Part shown: piece after piece, positions 62,560 through 64,000 of the stretch
Numbering within the stretch: the stretch's first letter is position 1
Layout: each line of letters opens with the position of its first letter
Assembly (NCBI GenBank): GCA_025766275.1
Contig: JAFKAC010000103.1
Location: 62,001-126,000 of the forward strand
Length of the DNA stretch: 64,000 nt
Origin: Lactarius indigo
Lineage: Eukaryota > Basidiomycota > Agaricomycetes > Russulales > Russulaceae
Direction: 5' to 3'
Program-made: the position numbers and the translations under genes
Notes under the pieces: generated by a model
What the model was told of the DNA's origin: nothing
The model's database searches: none
What the model saw: only the letters and a program-made list of their open reading frames with translations

Positions 62560-63354
62560 GGCAGAGGGGGACATTCTGAGGTACTGAAATAACACACTTT
62601 CGGATGGGCATTGGGAGATCGTCAGTGCTTTTGGGTGAGGGTGTAGTCGTAGGCCCGCAGCTGAAGTAGTCTCCGCTTAGCAACAAATGTGGGCGGAGGG
62701 GATACAGCTGGCGGGGGTGTATTATTCGTCGTTTTCTTGATCGCCTTGGTGCCACTTGCCCCAGGTATCACTTGGTCTTGCATAGACGTCTCCACGTCTT
62801 CCGTAAGAGCGCTTGGGAAGGGAAGCCCAGGAAGTGTGCCTAGCAGGGAGGACCGTCGGTGCAAGACGCCTTCCTGCATGAAAAATCCGAAGGCAACAGA
62901 GTGAAAGGGGACTGGGTGGACATGGGGCGAGGAGAGCCCACCGCTTGTGCCCCAGCGGGTCGTGAAGACTCAGCACTCGAAAACGAGCTGTGAGTGAATT
63001 TAGACGTCTCTGCTGAATACGGTGAAGGGACAAACGGAATCGGAGGAGCACGAGAGGCAAACAGGACCTGCGCATTTGAATGAGATCCTCCAAAACAAGG
63101 CGCTCCAATGGAGTCAGTCGGAATTAAATAAAAAAAAATAAAAAAAATAAAAACAAATAGCTGCAGCGTGCTTTCACGGAGACACCATCTTGCAACACTT
63201 CATTCCCTCGAAGGACGACATAGCGGAAGTCAGCAGCAAGCGACTTCACGGTCATTCCATTCAGATTTGAGTGAGAGGAAATACGCAAGAGATGTCGCAG
63301 AAGAGTTTCTAGCCTCTGAACCGGAGGTAGTTCGCGGATTTTTATCATAATAGC
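62560..63354 (-). pseudogene. F-BAR/RhoGAP remnant, copy C (3' end only)
   Basis: Keeps the end of the RhoGAP domain (KIRELPPVQRLETLLRHLL, SHSNLNGMTVKSLAADF, VLRGNEVLQDGVSVK), the last intron with a GC donor (AAA|GCACGC) and part of the tail (LVLEDLIQ). Stops TGA and TAA replace the Arg-Ser seen in copies A and B before KIRE, and one base is lost after LEDLIQ. Upstream exons are absent. Confidence 0.75.
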
Positions 63355-63369
63355 GAGAAACCGTTTTCG

Positions 63370-64000
63370 ACATATCTGGCTATATGCGATGTCGGAATGT
63401 GGGTGTGGATGAAATGTGTGAGATTCTCAGACCTCTTACCCCTTTTTTGTTCGAACGGTTCAATCTGTGAGAGGAATGCTCGTCAGTCGGAGCGAAGCAC
63501 GGGTGGGAACAGGTAAGGTAGATGGGTACGAACCAAACACAGGGACGGAAGGACGGAATTGGCCACACCTGAAAGCTTGCAGCATCTATCTTTCCGAGAG
63601 CGCTGCTTGTGGTGACGGTTCCATTCCTTGAAGGCAAGTTGTGTATCGATTGTACTGGGAGAACGAGGGAGCAGGGTAATCGCTTATTCACGACCGTGCA
63701 TCAGCGTCCCGATGACACCGAAATAGATGTCATTATGGTTGTAGCGAATACCAACTTTGCGTAATATTGCATGGGGTCCGAAAACGCACATAGGTCATTC
63801 ATACAAAATCCGGAGGGTCCTGAGCGCCCGGTAGCAGAGGGTATTTTGCTAATAAGTGACAAAGGGAGAACAATATTGCGCAGAGTGTTTGGGGCCGTTA
63901 TGAGGGGAGTCACTTCTCCGAAACATTCGATGAGGATGTTCAAGAAGGTGCGGATTAATGTGAACGCATACAATGGGTCAACTTGCGTGGGACGTGAACT
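63370..64000. other. Unassigned end of window
   Basis: The first about 60 bp resemble an intron of RhoGAP copy B, then similarity ends. A minus-strand ORF at 63701-63973 (LIRTFLNILIECFGEV) might be an exon of something cut by the window edge; I do not recognise it. Confidence 0.35.

Overview
The window is eukaryotic, most likely from an agaricomycete (mushroom-forming basidiomycete). Host genes are split by many introns of about 45-65 bp. The mobile elements are typical of that group: Ty1/copia and chromodomain Ty3/gypsy LTR elements, a Plavaka-type (CACTA-like) transposase, a small hAT-like element and a long-TIR element. About half of the sequence is mobile DNA, much of it nested. There are no operons, CRISPR arrays, riboswitches or other bacterial features.

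Layout. 1-8.6 kb: the 3' end of one copia element, whose 3' LTR is split by a complete, apparently intact copia element (1522-7901, TSD GTTTA), then an opposite-strand LTR relic. 8.6-10.5 kb: minisatellites and a solo gypsy LTR. 10.7-19.9 kb: a full-length but decayed chromovirus (TSD CTAGC) that holds two solo copia LTRs, each with its own TSD. 20.6-21.6 kb: a hAT-like non-autonomous element. 22.7-25.8 kb: a copia gag relic split by a 2.4-kb long-TIR element. 26.3-31.4 kb: a host island with an ADGF-type adenosine deaminase, OST2/DAD1 and an Fe-SOD-like mitoribosomal protein. 31.7-39.5 kb: two tandem F-BAR/RhoGAP paralogues and a hexokinase pseudogene. 40.2-54.1 kb: a Plavaka element with a divergent second gene, its transposase split by a young chromovirus (42548-50567, TSD ACTTC). 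54.3-55.9 kb: a degraded fungal transcription-factor gene. 56.2-64 kb: two copies of an unrecognised 110-115-aa gene, each with a matching upstream repeat array, a second hexokinase pseudogene and a third RhoGAP remnant.

How the parts work. The LTR elements show their replication signals clearly. Both chromoviruses carry a primer-binding site complementary to the predicted 5' end of their own transcript (Tf1-like self-priming), and both join gag to pol in the -1 frame at a GGN TTT TTR site. The intact copia has a primer site complementary to the anticodon arm of initiator tRNA-Met, as in Drosophila copia.

The observations I rate highest are: (1) in both the copia and the gypsy2 LTR families a 27-bp segment starting at the predicted transcription start is directly duplicated so that a 52-68-nt GT...AG intron-like unit is formed, kept in every LTR copy examined; (2) the two small paralogous genes keep TATA spacing and multicopy upstream modules in the same orientation relative to the gene; (3) the older chromovirus has a long C-terminal extension ending in a zinc-knuckle array, and all four of its in-frame stops are TGA.
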